Source of the DNA: Steromphala cineraria
Taxonomy: Eukaryota; Mollusca; Gastropoda; Trochida; Trochidae
Reading direction: 5' to 3'
Length of the DNA: 64,000 nt
NCBI GenBank assembly: GCA_916613615.1
Contig: OU744734.1
Coordinates: 35,036,801-35,100,800, forward strand
Shown: one piece after another, positions 35,123-47,269 of the stretch
How positions within the stretch are numbered: the first letter of the stretch is position 1
Layout: every line of letters starts with the position of its first letter
Translations under genes and position numbers: made by a program
The notes under the pieces: model-generated
Told to the model about the DNA's origin: nothing
Database searches by the model: none
The model's input: only the letters and a program-made list of their open reading frames with translations

Positions 35123-36368
35123 GGGGAGACCAGGGCAAAGCGCGCCCCCTAACATATTAGCGTGTTTTCTGGGCACATCAACATGTTTGGGATGCAACTT
35201 GCAGCATGTCTCTAATTCTCGTCAGATAAGCTATCGTATGACAAATGTTTTTTAACCTACCACGTCTGCATAAAGAGATATAAACGAAAATGTATTTCGA
35301 CAAAGGCGGTGCACTTTGCCCCGTAGTTTGGGGCAAAGCGCCCATGGGAAAATGTGATATGTCAAATACCTATAATAAGCCATTACCATCCAAAAAAGTG
35401 CCATGCACCTCACGGGCACCCTTTAAAAACTTAAGCAAATAATAAAAACCAAGGCTCAGTATGCAAAGAACGACAAAATAATTTGTATATGTCATGGACC
35501 TAGAATTTGGAAGTTCTCAACCAACTACTTACATGATTGCTATATACGAATTACTAAGAACTATGAGAGTCTTGACAATTTAACTCATAAAATATCAGAA
35601 AACAATCAAAGTAAGAAAGAAATAAAGAAATTGATTGGTTTTAAAGACAAATTTCACAGTTTACAAACATGTGATCTCTGTCGGACTTGCCCATACGGCA
35701 TATCTTCTTAATTGTTTAGGGATAAAACGAAATATATAATAAATATCAAAACTAATGCTAAATTATCAAATATAATATACGTGATTTCAAATGAAATAAA
35801 AATCCTATGATATAATTTTTATACTTCATTGATAATATCACTTTTTTATAAATACAGGAAAATTATAGAATAAAAATTACAATTCTATTTTACGATATTT
35901 GCTTAAGAAAAATAATTAACATCTCTGACACTAAAGTGTTGACCATAAAAAAGATTTGAGATCACTCGGGGCAAAGCGCTCCCCCCGGCTCACTTTGCCC
36001 CTTTGAGGGTAGCATTCGATATGTGCATCATAGAAAATAATTTAAGCAATGAATTACAAAACTCCTAATTCAATGAATAGGTGATATATTTTTGTTTAAT
36101 TAGTACACTAGAGTTCAATGTTGCGTTTTGTGTTTCTATGAAATATGTGAATTCGGACAGATTCTTTCCTTATAGAAACATGACGTTTTCTAAACTTTTT
36201 GCAATGGTAAATCTACAACTCAATCTAACGATGCAAACGTGGATAACAACGTTTCTTAACGCTTGTTTTCATCGGTTGATAATGACAAACCACGCAATTT
36301 GTCGATCGTTAAGGAGAAATAAGGCTTGGTCACTTTGCCCCGACGGCGCGCTTTGCCCTGGTCTCCCC
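35123..36368. mobile_element. TA-target TIR element, 1.25 kb, with repeated GGGGCAAAGCGC motifs
   Basis: TA, then GGGGAGACCAGGGCAAAGCG and CGCC; at the other end GGCGCGCTTTGCCCTGGTCT and CCCC, then TA. The ~25-bp ends are nearly perfect. Internal copies of GGGGCAAAGCGC or its complement lie at about 35330 and 35968-36003. The interior is AT-rich and has no transposase-like frame, so it is a non-autonomous mariner-type element. Confidence 0.8.
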
Positions 36369-36370
36369 TA

Positions 36371-38560
36371 CTTGAGTATTTTCTTTGTACGTTACCGCTT
36401 TGACAAGTGTTCCAAATTTTGCGATCCTTCAAAACGTCCTTATTTATATCAAATCAGATATCGTTACTTCTTCGGTGTCTTAATAATCATGTGAGTACCG
36501 CACAGATAAAAGAACCACAGTCGTTTATCTGACATGGGTACAGTAAAATGCCAAGCTTAAAACACGTCATTTATTGCATTTTGTCATGATTTGGAATTTC
36601 TAGTCCCAATTCAGCTCCACTTGCGATAGAGATTACGTGGGGAAAATGACTTGAGTAGTCTGTAAAAGAAAAGTATAAATAATTTTCCTCTTTCAATTTT
36701 GCAACATTATGCGATTGTTCTTACATGGCCTTGAGGGTTGAAATTTGGAATTTATTAATACTTTGTCTGGATACTTTATCAACCCTACTGCCGTAGATAC
36801 GCATCTATCTGTAACAATTCTCAACGCCTAATTAGGAGAAACAGTTCCAATCCAGCCACTACAAAAATACACACGTTCTTAGTATTGACCAAACTGTAAA
36901 TACCATATAATCCCGAAAGCCATAAGCTTGGGGTCTAGTAGATAGACTATCGTCTGAGTATGCTTAAATAACGGTAAACTTTCCATAAAACCGCACTAAT
37001 TGAACGACTCTTTGCAATAAGCATCGGACGTCTGTCAATCATTTAGAACAGTAACGTGCTATGTCTACCAGGTGATCAGTGCGCATGTCTCATGACCTCT
37101 GGTGACCTCTGAAATACACGACACATGTTTCAACACAATACACCACTGTTCGTCAATTTCTCTCTTTGATCATTCCAGTTGGAATAAATCTGCAAGCGGA
37201 AGGCTTTCGGAAGTTCGATTTTATCTTCATTTGCACTTAAAGAGGGAAAATGTTAAAAGGCTATGTATAATTGAATGGTTTGTCTGCAGATAACCAAGAC
37301 CAATTGTGTCTCTTACAATGTTGTTTATTTTTTGTGGAATAAAGGGGATATTTTGTAAACAACTTACGTTGGTAATGTACTTGCAGATGAATTCCATATT
37401 GATGTTATGGAGTTTGATTTTATCTTGAGTGGAGATCACTGGTGAGGCGAAAAATAGGTCGTCATTTCATTTTATAGCTTTTAACCTTTCCAAATGAAAT
37501 ATAGACTTTTTAATGAAGATTTACTCACGAATATTTAGAAAATCGTAAGGTTTAAACTTATAGGGAGTGTTTATTGGACAATCTGCCTTCTCATTTAATT
37601 ACCTTTAAAGTCGTTTCTAAGTGATAAAACATCAATAAAATGATATTTTGATGTATTTTAAGTGAGGTTGACTTTCACTATGAAAACATCATAATATTAT
37701 TTTGACTTGTCGATATTTAAAATTCAAAATTCTAATCAAAATCGATACCATCTTACTTTCAGAACTTTTAATGTAACTAAAAACAGCAGTCGCGCTTAAA
37801 TTTTCCTCTAAATATGAATTTAGATATGAGTTGTAATTTTCTTAAATGAATGCGAAGAATTACATTAACACGTGCAACTATCCAGTGCGTATATAAGCTA
37901 ATTAGAGAGGTCTATATAGGCTATTACTTATTATGAATAGCTTATTATAAATACAACCATAACTTTCATAACAAAATCTTCACTGGAGTCAAATATATGA
38001 CAATATTCAATATACATTTACACTAGTGATAAACTAATTATCACATCTTTGTTCATTTACGTTATTGTTTAACTAATTTCACTACCTATTCAAACTGATT
38101 TAATACCTCCTGCGGATATATGACCCCGGTCATTATCGGTATTTAACACCCCCCACGATGATCACATTGTCATAGAAGTTAGAAATAATATCACGTAATT
38201 CGTGATAATGTCTGACCTAACACAACATGTTTGAAAACATTATACGTAATACGTGAAATTTGAATATGTAATTCTTGACCAAGGTTGTAAGAATTAGCAT
38301 AACAGTTCTAAATGAATTTTAATGACGTGTTTGTTGAATTTATGCAAAATTTTACATTCAGATGTATTGTATAAGGAAAATTTTTCTGAATATATCCTAA
38401 ACAAAATAACTTAAGGACCATGCTGATTCGTAATATTGAGATGTCACATTGTTCATAAATGATAATACAATGAAACAAAATCTGATATTTGTTGAGAATA
38501 TGTGTATTACTTTTAGGCTTTATTTCATAGCATTTCATCTCATCACCTTAAATTTTCTTA
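36371..38560. other. AT-rich intergenic DNA
   Basis: No exon, RNA gene or well-bounded repeat was recognised. An open frame at 36081-36494 runs out of the preceding element and is not gene-like. Confidence 0.45.
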
Positions 38561-38565
38561 TTTTC

Positions 38566-38636
38566 AATGCGCTTTGAGCATGCACCTTGTGTATGGATAT
38601 AGCGCTTTATAAATGCCCACTATTATTATTATTATG
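38566..38636 (+). repeat. Retroposon 3' end with (ATT)n tail
   Basis: ATGCGCTTTGAGCATGCACC, then ATAGCGCTTTATAAATGCCC and ACTATTATTATTATTATG. The GCGCTTTATAAATGC motif followed by ATT repeats is a widespread animal SINE/LINE tail. Only the end is recognisable. Confidence 0.6.
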
Positions 38637-39109
38637 TGTAAGAGCAGTGTGAAACCTTGTCGTGGATTTACGCTTACGCGTTTTTTCACTCGGTGAATAA
38701 TGCAAATCTTCCAAATCTGATATTTGGTTTAGCCCTTCATATCAATTTTAGTCAGTCTTTATTTCCGATTCTCCGAGGCTCATGTCCAATTATTAAATTG
38801 ATTTCAAAACATATATTTCAAAGACCGAGTATGAAGCCTGAATAAAGACTTGTTACTTGAAACTGTAACCCGTAAGCGTAATTCGCTTAAGGATGAAAAA
38901 TAAGTAAATATACAGCAGTGATTTCATATCGAAAGCCCCCCAAAAACAAGCGAGTAAGCAAAGAATCTAGAGGATGGTTATAAATTGAGAGGGGTCAAAG
39001 AATATCTTATACACTTAAAATTATGAGCAACCTGTCCTACAATTAAAATAACCCCAAAACGTAGGTATTTGAAATAAAAGCCAAAAATCCTCTAAAAAGC
39101 GACATATAA

Positions 39110-39287
39110 CAAGACTGTCAATATAGGAGTCAATATTGATAACATCTTTAAACAATTCATGTATAAAACAAAAAGGAGCCCAGAAGATACTTTATCTAAA
39201 GCTGAGCGATCTAGACTTTCTATACTTTTGTAGACTGGGTCGGTCGTCAATTGAATATTTATGCTCTGGAGTGTGAATGACAGACTA
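39110..39287 (+). mobile_element. MULE-like MITE family, degenerate copy
   Basis: It shares AATTCATGTATAAAACAAAA, AGGAGCCCAGAAGA, CTGAGCGATCTAGAC and TAGACTGGGTCGGTCGTCAA, plus the end GAATGACAGACTA, with the copy at 40687. The left terminus is eroded. Confidence 0.65.
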
Positions 39288-40686
39288 ATCAAGACATGAC
39301 TTGTACTTAAAAAGACACCCCGTATAATGTTGAAGCAAGGAACGCCAAACTTAATGAACGTGTACGTTGGAGACCCTCTTTTATTGCAATATATGATCAT
39401 TCAAACAAAATACCCATTCTTGCATATAGCGTTATAACGTTCATCCTAAATTCCTGAACCATTGTTACATCTAAAACTCAATATCAGTAGCAGATATCTC
39501 ATAATACATTATGCTCCTCTAATAATACTTCCATTTTAACATTCTTCAAAAGTCACTTTATATTAATCTAAAACAACCAACGAAAGTCAACCACTCAAAC
39601 AAACAACCTACTCCTTGCATATCGCCTTATAGCGAGGTTGAACGGTAGCTGAAAACCATGTTCCATCGATTTGATGCATTTCCACATCTAAACCAGGACC
39701 CTCTCTTAATGCCCCGCAATTTTCTTTTCAAACATATGAATTACCACAAGTCTTCGAGAGACCGAACACAAACAGAGAACGTCTGCATAATTCCCTCCTA
39801 AAACATCCCCGATCTCCGAACGCCGCCAACCCCAAACATAACGTGCCCGGTGCCCCCTCCTGAAACCAGAAGTATTTACATTTTAATAAGGATCCGTCAG
39901 AGAAGATTTATAGAAATCAATGAGCGGAGAGGAGTTGTCTGTTATTGGGAATATCTGAGTCTCTCAATACTGCCATTGATGACATTTCTAGTGGTAACAG
40001 TCTTCTTAGACTTTATTCTGGGCTCTTGGTCATTATTGGAATAATTCTTATATTGAATTTGATATTAAATATTTACAAAATACTATTAAGCACGTAAAAA
40101 GCAGAGATGTGTTTATAAGTCATGGGGGAATATTTAATTAGTTTCCACTGCTAATGATGACATTTCTAATTGTAACAGTCTCTATAGATTTTCTTCCAGG
40201 TTCTTGGTCATTATTAGAATAATTCTTATATTGAATTTGATGTTAAAGATTTCCAAATTACTATTTAGAGCTAGGGATCAAATGACTATCAAGAGCAGAG
40301 GTGACGTTTTTTATAACTCATGATGAATATTTTAGTTTCCAATGTTAATGATGCCATTTTAGTGGTAACAGTCTCTATTGACTTTCTTCCAGGATTTTGT
40401 TCAGTATTGAGAAAAGTCTTCATTAAAGGGAATACTTACATTGAATTTTACATTCAAGTTTTCTAAAATACTACACTTTCCCAAAAACTCTGGAAACGCA
40501 TAGCTGATTTTTAGATGGTGTAAAAACATATTATACACTACAAATATTATATTTAATCCAAAAACGTCATTGTTATTTGATCATTATGCAACGACAACGT
40601 GTCGATACTTGATGCTACAAGCCATACGGTGGGATGGTGAGAGATGCAATATCCAATACACAAGATCTTGTTATTTGGTGGTTCTA

Positions 40687-40882
40687 TAGACTAACATTTA
40701 GTCTCAGAAGAATTTTTTTAAATATTGACAACATTTTAGACAATTCATGTATAATAAACAAAAATGGAGACCAGAAGAAGCTTTAACTTCCTAAAGCTGA
40801 GCAATCTAGACTTGCTATACTTTTCTAGACTGGGTTGGTCGTCAATTAATTTTTTTTGCTTTAGGGTCTGGATGACAGACTA
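40687..40882 (+). mobile_element. MULE-like MITE, copy b (196 bp)
   Basis: It begins TAGACTAACATTTAGTCTCA and ends GGGTCTGGATGACAGACTA. It is flanked by GTGGTTCTA (40678-40686) and GTGATTCTA (40883-40891), an 8 of 9 match. Internally it has CTAGACTTGCTATACTTTTC and TAGACTGGGTTGGTCGTCAA, shared with copies at 39110, 48660 and 59015. Confidence 0.8.
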
Positions 40883-41771
40883 GTGATTCTAAAGCATCCG
40901 AGAAGCAAATCGCAACTTCAACAACGTCCATGAACGTCACTTACGGAATATGGATCGACAAAGGGAGTGTGTCAAGCATGATAATTTAAATTCACTTACA
41001 GAACGTCAGACAGCTCAGAACTCTAACTTTTTAAAAGCAAATAATCCGTAAATGATTTCTCAAACACTAGAGTTCAAGCCAAAAAGAACATCAAAGGTGT
41101 GAACTAAATCAACATGTACGACGTCACAATACGCTCAAGACAAACCAACGACTAATCATTGCATTGTAGGAAGAGTGGGGAGAATTGCGGTAATAGGACA
41201 CAATCAACTTGTCTATTCCTTACCAAAGGGATGCTACGAAGAATTCTTGAAAACGACAGCTACACATAAGACTGACTTCAACGCTATGTTGCTGATAACA
41301 GAATACGGACACATGACTAAAACCAGTGTTCTCGCGGTGGCTAAATCTTGCTCTATAGACATTTTATTCATAGACATTTCATTCTATAGAAATTTCGCTT
41401 TTTTGCCATTGAAATTTCGTACATTTTGATTTTACTGCAAAAGTTTTAAAAGCAAAAAGTTTTTTTTGAAAAAAATCATATGTGTTTCTATTTTGGGAGA
41501 GTATTTTAGGACGTAAAAAGCAGAGATGACATTTTTATAAGTTATGAAGAATATATATGATGACGTTTCTAATGAAACATTTTCTGAATACTTTCTATTA
41601 TATATCAGTATATATTCAGTCGTTCTTAAAAGAGTAATGAAATTTAGAAAAAGAGCCTTTGGCTTTGTAGTTCATTTTGCATCTAAATAGTACATGAAAA
41701 AGACGAAATGAGTTTGTGTTTGTAGGAATATCCGAGTTCTAGTGCCTTCGAATGATGACATTTCTTATGGT

Positions 41772-41923
41772 GGGGTGAGGTGAGGTGAGGTGATCTGGGG
41801 TTTAGCTTCGCTTTCAAGAGTATTTCACTTATATCGCGGCTGCTAGTATTATTGCAGGGAGAAATCCTGCACGACCATTGTTGCTATGGATTGCGGTGAA
41901 ACCTGCGAGCATCGGCTGGTACT
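41772..41923 (-). mobile_element. SINE, minus strand, with 13-bp target duplication
   Basis: It is flanked by exact CATTTCTTATGGT at 41759-41771 and 41924-41936. Read on the minus strand it ends GAAATACTCTTGAAAGCGAA, GCTAAACCCCAGATC, then a (ACCTC)n tail. This matches the GCGGCGTTAAAC-CTCAC tail type also seen at 30900. The 13-bp duplication fits target-primed reverse transcription. It is 152 bp long, and the host repeat gives the empty site. Confidence 0.82.
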
Positions 41924-42752
41924 CATTTCTTATGGTAGCAGTGTCTGTATAGACTGTTCCGAAGTATTCATGTTTATATTATTGAGGTTTCAAGGGATAC
42001 TAAAATGATATCATAGATAGAAATTCTTAAAATTTGCAATTTTAGATACTCTGCCTTTTTCATAGAAGTTCATCATTTAAAAACTCTTCAGTATTCATAG
42101 CGGAATCGATTTAAAACTTCAATTTTGAGAAGTTATTGCAAATGGTATTAAGAGATAGGGAGACAAACTTTCTCCCTGCATGTGAGAGATACAAAGTTTA
42201 TAATTGTCAACACAATTTGAAGAGTAATTCCGTGAGTTGTTGGGTGTCACATATGACAAGCTGTAATATTAATAACGTCATTTCATCGAGAAGTATCAAA
42301 CGTTGCAAGAAAGTATCTTGTAAAAACTAATCGACATTGTATAGTACCAATGGAAGATGTGAAGCCGTGATTAGGATAGAAAACCGGACATTGACGGACA
42401 TTGTCAATCAGTCAAACGTAATTTTCGAAACTTAACAAAACCAGTCAGAATGAAATTTATAGGTTGATCATGTTTGATAGGTTATGTAACTAGTATTCAT
42501 GTAAGTTGGACGTGTGAATTTGACTTTTGCGAATATTTATGGCTGTTTTAACAATGTCATTGAAAACAAGGTTTTTATGTTATAGGTCATTTTTAGAATG
42601 AATATATAAGATCTTTTGAATTCATAGAATGAATTATTCCATTTATTCGTATCAAAGAAAAACAGAATGTGATAAAAATCACGGAGTGGCTCTTTAATGC
42701 TTTGACAAGGTGATAAGGGGGGAATTCGCAAAATCGTTACGTTGTAGTTACA

Positions 42753-42815
42753 GAAAAAGAAGAAGAAGAAGAAGAAGAAGAAGAAGAAGAAGAAGAAAAA
42801 GAAGAAGAAAAAGAC
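42753..42815 (+). repeat. (GAA)n microsatellite
   Basis: About 20 GAA units with two A-run interruptions. Poly-Arg/Lys and poly-Phe open frames across it are artefacts. Confidence 0.95.
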
Positions 42816-42969
42816 ACATAATACATAACAGAATATCAAATTTGACCATATTGTTCCTCATTGTCTCCCCACAGAGGAAAGGGTGGTTCACATCACAATG
42901 CTTTTGCCATGATTCAGTAGCCAAAATGATGATTTTAGAACAGCGTCGCTGATTACACAACTAACTTTG

Positions 42970-43171
42970 ATTGCCTCCAATCAGGCATCTCCCATTCTAG
43001 CCCACAAACTCGGCGTAATAGAACAGAGGCCGTATCTACATTTCGTGACTTGATCTGGCCCTGTTGGGAGAGAGTGGGTTTTTGAAAGAATTGCCTCCAA
43101 TCTCCCATTCTATCCCACAAACTCGGCGGATAAGAACAGAGGCTCGGTCAACGTTTCATGACTTGATCTGC
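42970..43171 (+). repeat. Direct duplication of about 90 bp
   Basis: TTGCCTCCAATCTCCCATTC, CCACAAACTCGGCG, AACAGAGG and GTGACTTGATCTG occur at 42970-43056 and again at 43090-43171 with point differences and a small insertion. Confidence 0.75.
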
Positions 43172-43679
43172 CTTTGAATGGAAGAGAATGATTGTTCCTG
43201 GGATGGGAAAATGTCAGCTTAATTTTAGAAAAATGAAATCCATTGTACTGTTACAAACCTTAAAGACGAATGTCAGATTCCGTTTTATAAATACAGACAT
43301 ATGGAAGAGTTACCTGCCCACATGTGAGTTGAGGGCTAGTGTCAGTAGATAATGACTTCAAGAAGGGCCATATAAATCTAAAAAGGTCGAGGGTCGAATC
43401 TCAATTTTATTATATTTTCACAAGTGAAAGCCGTCTATTTCTTCCGGCATTGTTCCAAACCTAATGTCTGAAACTGAAGGACACATATATTTTGATATTT
43501 TAGATGTTTCATTCACTAGGAGTTCAAGAAACGTTAACATTCAAATTGATCTTTGAACCATTTGTGCTTCAAACGGTTTTGTCGTAATATGTTCGTGCAA
43601 AGGTTGTTTATCTAAAACTGAACATTGTGAACATATCCGAGAGTGTACTATATGCAAAGACGAATTGAGCTTGTGTTAA

Positions 43680-44160
43680 AGAGCCACTCTGTAATTTTTA
43701 TCATTTATACATTTTTGCTTTGAAAGGAACTTGAAATTCACTATATGAATTTAAAAAATATCACATATTAATCTCCAAATGGCATTTATATGATAAATGC
43801 TTGTTTTCATTGAAAATCTAGCACAATTAATAATTTATATACTTGTTGAATTGGGATCAAAAGTTCGCGGTTCGAGTCAATCAGAAACTCAGCAACTAAT
43901 CTGCAAAAGAGAGCTGTTCCATTACCTCCCATCGAGACGCTTTTATTTTCATAAAACAAGATCTAACTAGGCTACGCTTTTTAAAGTTTTCTTATATTTT
44001 TTTCAACAGTAAATGCGTCATCTCGAGATGGTCAAACATCTTATAACTTACCTCGATCATATGTAATCGTAGAAAAAAATACCAATTCCCAAGCAGAAAC
44101 TGATGATTGCCATTTTTGTGTGAACACCTTTTATTCATTTGAGGTAGGGGAATGTTTTAC
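43680..44160. mobile_element. Possible decayed TTAA-type element
   Basis: TTAA followed by AGAGCCACTCTGTAATTTTT at 43676 resembles the complement of AAAAATCACGGAGTGGCTCT followed by TTAA at about 42686-42709, as if two inverted copies end there. The phrase TTTTTGTGTGAACACCTTTT and ATTCATTTGAGGTA at 44115-44147 is also found at 16705 and, inverted, at 60240. Boundaries are unclear. Confidence 0.35.
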
Positions 44161-45293
44161 CGTTGATTACTACTGAACATATTACGTTCGTTTCAGAACT
44201 TCATCTGTTGATTTTATCTAAAGTAAAGGTCGACAAAAACAACAACATTTGATGCTCTGATTCTGATAAAAAGTAAACAAATTATAACAATATCAAATGC
44301 TATAATATTGATTTATATCATTCCTATACTTCTTTAAAATTAGATATTCGATCTAAAACTTTTATTTCAGAAACTCACTCTTTATCTAATTTGTATGAAA
44401 CCTCGTCTTGGAATACAAGCTGTCTTATTAAATTGTTATTCTCTGTTTTTACTTTTTTATCAGATATTTGAACAACATCTCAAATTTCGACTCGGTGACT
44501 CAGATAAACAGTGTTAATTGTCAGGTGAATGAAGTTGACTTCAAACACACGACACTAACACATAACTTGACACGTGCGACCTACATATCAAATAATTTTT
44601 CACAAACAATACCATTTTGCATCAAAACAACTTTATTTAAACAAGATATGTTTAAATATGATCAATTGACATGCAAAAAAGTTAAATGATGAACTTGAAG
44701 CCAAACAATCGCGCATTTGTCAATATTTCATAAAGTTCATCAAAATACATATTTTGAATGCTTTTATTAATAAAAATTGTCAATTTATATCACACATGTG
44801 CGATCATGAGAACATGTAACATTTAAAGTGATAAGATAAGATAAGATTAGATGAATAAGATAGTAAGATAGTATAGAAAGAGCACTATAAAAAAGGGGTA
44901 GATAAGGATTGATAAGGTGATGAAATAAATCATGACATAAAAACGATATGTTGCACATGTGTAATAAACCCTAGCGGTAATTCAATTGGTTAGTCAAGAA
45001 GACCACGTGACATCGGAATGTGGGACTACTTCTCGAGCTCTACGACGTTTTTGCTTTAACTCGACCGAGTGCTTCCCGACAGCACGTGAAAAGCGTGCAG
45101 CACGAGCAAAGTCGTGTACACCGACATATATAGCGGACTTTGACACAGTAACTGGCGCTACACAATAAGTCTCTCAACCGTGTTAACCCTGACCGAATTA
45201 CAGATGTATCTATACGCGCTGACACGATTGGTTTGACCATTGACAATGATTTGAAAATTCTAATAATAGGAATTTTAACACACTCGCGAGATT

Positions 45294-45396
45294 TCATATT
45301 GTTTTTACAACACTCGTGCCAGTAAAACGATATTTCCCTCGCTCTCGCTCGGGAAAATATAATTTTACAGTCACTCGTGTTATAAAAACAATATGA
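45294..45396. repeat. Long palindrome / foldback element
   Basis: TCATATTGTTTTTACAACAC, TCGTGCCAGTAAAA and CGATATTTCCCTCG are mirrored by CGGGAAAATATAATTTTACA, GTCACTCGTGTTAT and AAAAACAATATGA around a CTCTCG centre. Each arm is about 48 bases with a few mismatches. The 129-codon minus-strand frame crossing it is not gene-like. Confidence 0.8.
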
Positions 45397-45845
45397 CATC
45401 TCTGCTTGGGTATTAATCTCTATATACAATTAAGTTTATGTAAGCTGTTTCATATCAAAGTGGGCATACGATTTATTGTGGTACCTTGTACGGTTCCACA
45501 CGAAGTGCACGTGCAGCACGAGAGGCTTGTGCTAATCTCAGCTACTTGAAATAGACATTGTTTCTCCGATTGAATCACCTTCCTTTTATATTTAAGAAAG
45601 ATTTCCGCGTTATCAAAACTAGTGTTTAAAATAGTTCATACCTCGACCTGGGGGTTAAAGTTAAATGAAACCGCAGGCACGTGATTCATGAACACCTCGG
45701 CCTCACGGCCTCGGCGCGGCATCACCCAAAGAGTAGGGCATAACAACGTACATAGTGTGTATTTAACAAAGGGACTATTTCACTATTCCTTAGCTGCTTA
45801 TAGTGTTTCGTTTGGTGACAAAATCTACAATGACAGTTACAATAT

Positions 45846-46007
45846 TTCTAACATTTAGACTCTGAAATGAATATTTCGTAAAATTTCCAAATTTGAAAGA
45901 ATAAAAATATAATAAAAAAGAGCCTCTGAGATGTGTGACTGAGCTCAGAGTCTTGTTGTAGACTTGCCTAGGCGCTTAAACAATTAAGGGGTCTGGATGA
46001 CAGACTA
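45846..46007 (+). mobile_element. MULE-like MITE, copy c (162 bp)
   Basis: It begins TTCTAACATTTAGACTCTGA and ends GGGTCTGGATGACAGACTA. It is flanked by exact TTACAATAT at 45837-45845 and 46008-46016. The interior contains GTAGACTTGCCTAGGCGC, as in copies at 34594 and 59421. Confidence 0.8.
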
Positions 46008-46889
46008 TTACAATATGTGCATTGCAGTCTTACAGTCTAACCGCTCTGTCATTTCACTGTTTACTTGCCAGGTAACACACTTTTTTCAAATATTTGCTAC
46101 TGACGGTTTGAAGAATGATTAATATTAAATAACCATATGTGAAAAATTAATCAGTTTATTATTCCCATTTTAGGATTACGTAATTTTTTCTCGTATGAAT
46201 CTGCCTTCGTTATCAGTTGAATTTATATGGGAATAATGTGTAATGTTTTTTATATTTTACCTCCTTTAACATATCTGATACAAATAATTTAAAATAGTAC
46301 CTTTAATGTCAACAAGTAACATACTCAGTTAAATGTGTGAACTACTCAAATAAGAAAGTGTTTGTTTTCTAAAAGGAGACTGCTATGAATCATGATACAA
46401 ACAACCTTGTTAAAGGAGTTAAAATTAAAAAGGCAACCAAATGATATGAAGAAAAACATTTTGTTTTTGATAAGTGTGAACTGTGTATCTGTCGTTCAAA
46501 TAAACAAAACGAGAGAAAAGTAAACAAGAAACAGAAATCCTTTTAAACACGGTAAAAATATACAAGCAAACATAAATCATGTTTAACTAGATACTGAAAA
46601 ACGAAAACTCTTTTAAGCAATAATACGAGGTCAGATTCCAAGTTAGAGAATCACAAAGCATAGCTCGCTTTGTTTATTCCTTGCCATCGCGCGTGGCGAG
46701 AATCTTTCCCTATGTTACTGTCAAAATCAATAATAGAAAACATGAACGTGCACAGAAACAGATGCACGTGTGTCTTTAACGCAGATTTCGTCTCGCAGGA
46801 TCTAATTTTAGATACTTCGTATTTCCTCAAACGTTACACACTACTGTGAGCTTTCTCAGAGCCAGTCGTACTTTTACTTCGTGTCGCCG

Positions 46890-47030
46890 TTTTTGATTGG
46901 TCGGGAGTTTGATTGACAGCCGGCACGTGCTCTTAGCTCCGCCCCTCGGACATTAGTCGAGACAGCATGTTGTTACAATGATGTGTAAACGGTATCATGC
47001 CTTAGTGTTGTTAAAACTCACACGAGAAAC
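46890..47030 (+). promoter_or_regulatory. Compact promoter-like cluster upstream of a signal-peptide exon
   Basis: Within 60 bases there are an inverted CCAAT box (GATTGG, 46895-46900), a perfect PBX/MEIS-type decamer TGATTGACAG (46910-46919), an E-box CACGTG (46924-46929) and a GC-box CCGCCCC (46939-46945). No TATA box is seen. The local CpG and GC content is clearly higher than the surrounding AT-rich DNA, and more CACGTG sites occur at about 45005, 45082, 45509, 45680 and 46767. The ATG at 47031 lies about 85 bases downstream of the GC-box, a plausible 5' UTR length. Confidence 0.5.
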
Positions 47031-47109
47031 ATGTATGCCGAATTGTTCTCTTTTGGACTAGTGACACTTTTACTATCTGTGTTGACGGTTGGAGCAGATC
47101 TAACGCGAG
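47031..47109 (+). CDS. First coding exon of a secreted or membrane protein (signal peptide)
   Basis: ATG at 47031 opens 26 codons plus one base, then an excellent donor GAG|GTAAGT. The product MYAELFSFGLVTLLLSVLTV followed by GADLTR is a classic signal peptide: short n-region, hydrophobic core FGLVTLLLSVLTV, and likely cleavage after VGA. It sits directly downstream of a promoter-like cluster. The protein family is not recognisable from so little sequence. A compatible next exon (phase 1) is proposed at 49630. The open frame that continues to 47279 is intron read-through. Confidence 0.55.
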
Positions 47110-47269
47110 GTAAGTCCCCCTTTTTACCCATTCTGGAACCGTTAATTGTACATGTAAACGTTTACACTACAACATGTGTTGTATACACCAAGAGTGATTA
47201 CGTGCTGTACCCATATAACCTACGCTCAATAGGAGTCCGCTATGCTTCAATATTCTATTCTTATCCTAA

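Larger units (their letters stand above)
39850..42050 (+). repeat. Degenerate ~180-190-bp tandem repeats
   Basis: The phrase GATGACATTTCTAGTGGTAA and CAGTCT recurs near 39977, 40154 and 40345, with further copies near 41565 and 41755. Each is followed by GACTTTCTTCCAGG-like and GTTCTTGGTCATTATT-like words and GTAAAAAGCAGAGATG. Other elements (40687-40882 and 41772-41923) have inserted into the tract. Confidence 0.65.

Noticed and set aside
34086..38170. Loosely similar inverted stretches at 34091 and 38105 as ends of a 4-kb transposon
   Set aside because: Only scattered words match (GTGATCAT, GGATATAT), there is no target duplication, and no coding sequence lies between.
42537..42960. Poly-Phe/Leu and poly-Arg frames
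   Set aside because: Products of the (GAA)n microsatellite.
44986..45429. 60-codon plus and 129-codon minus frames in the CpG-richer stretch
   Set aside because: The minus frame crosses the palindrome at 45294-45396; neither has recognisable domains. The CpG enrichment is better read as upstream regulatory DNA.
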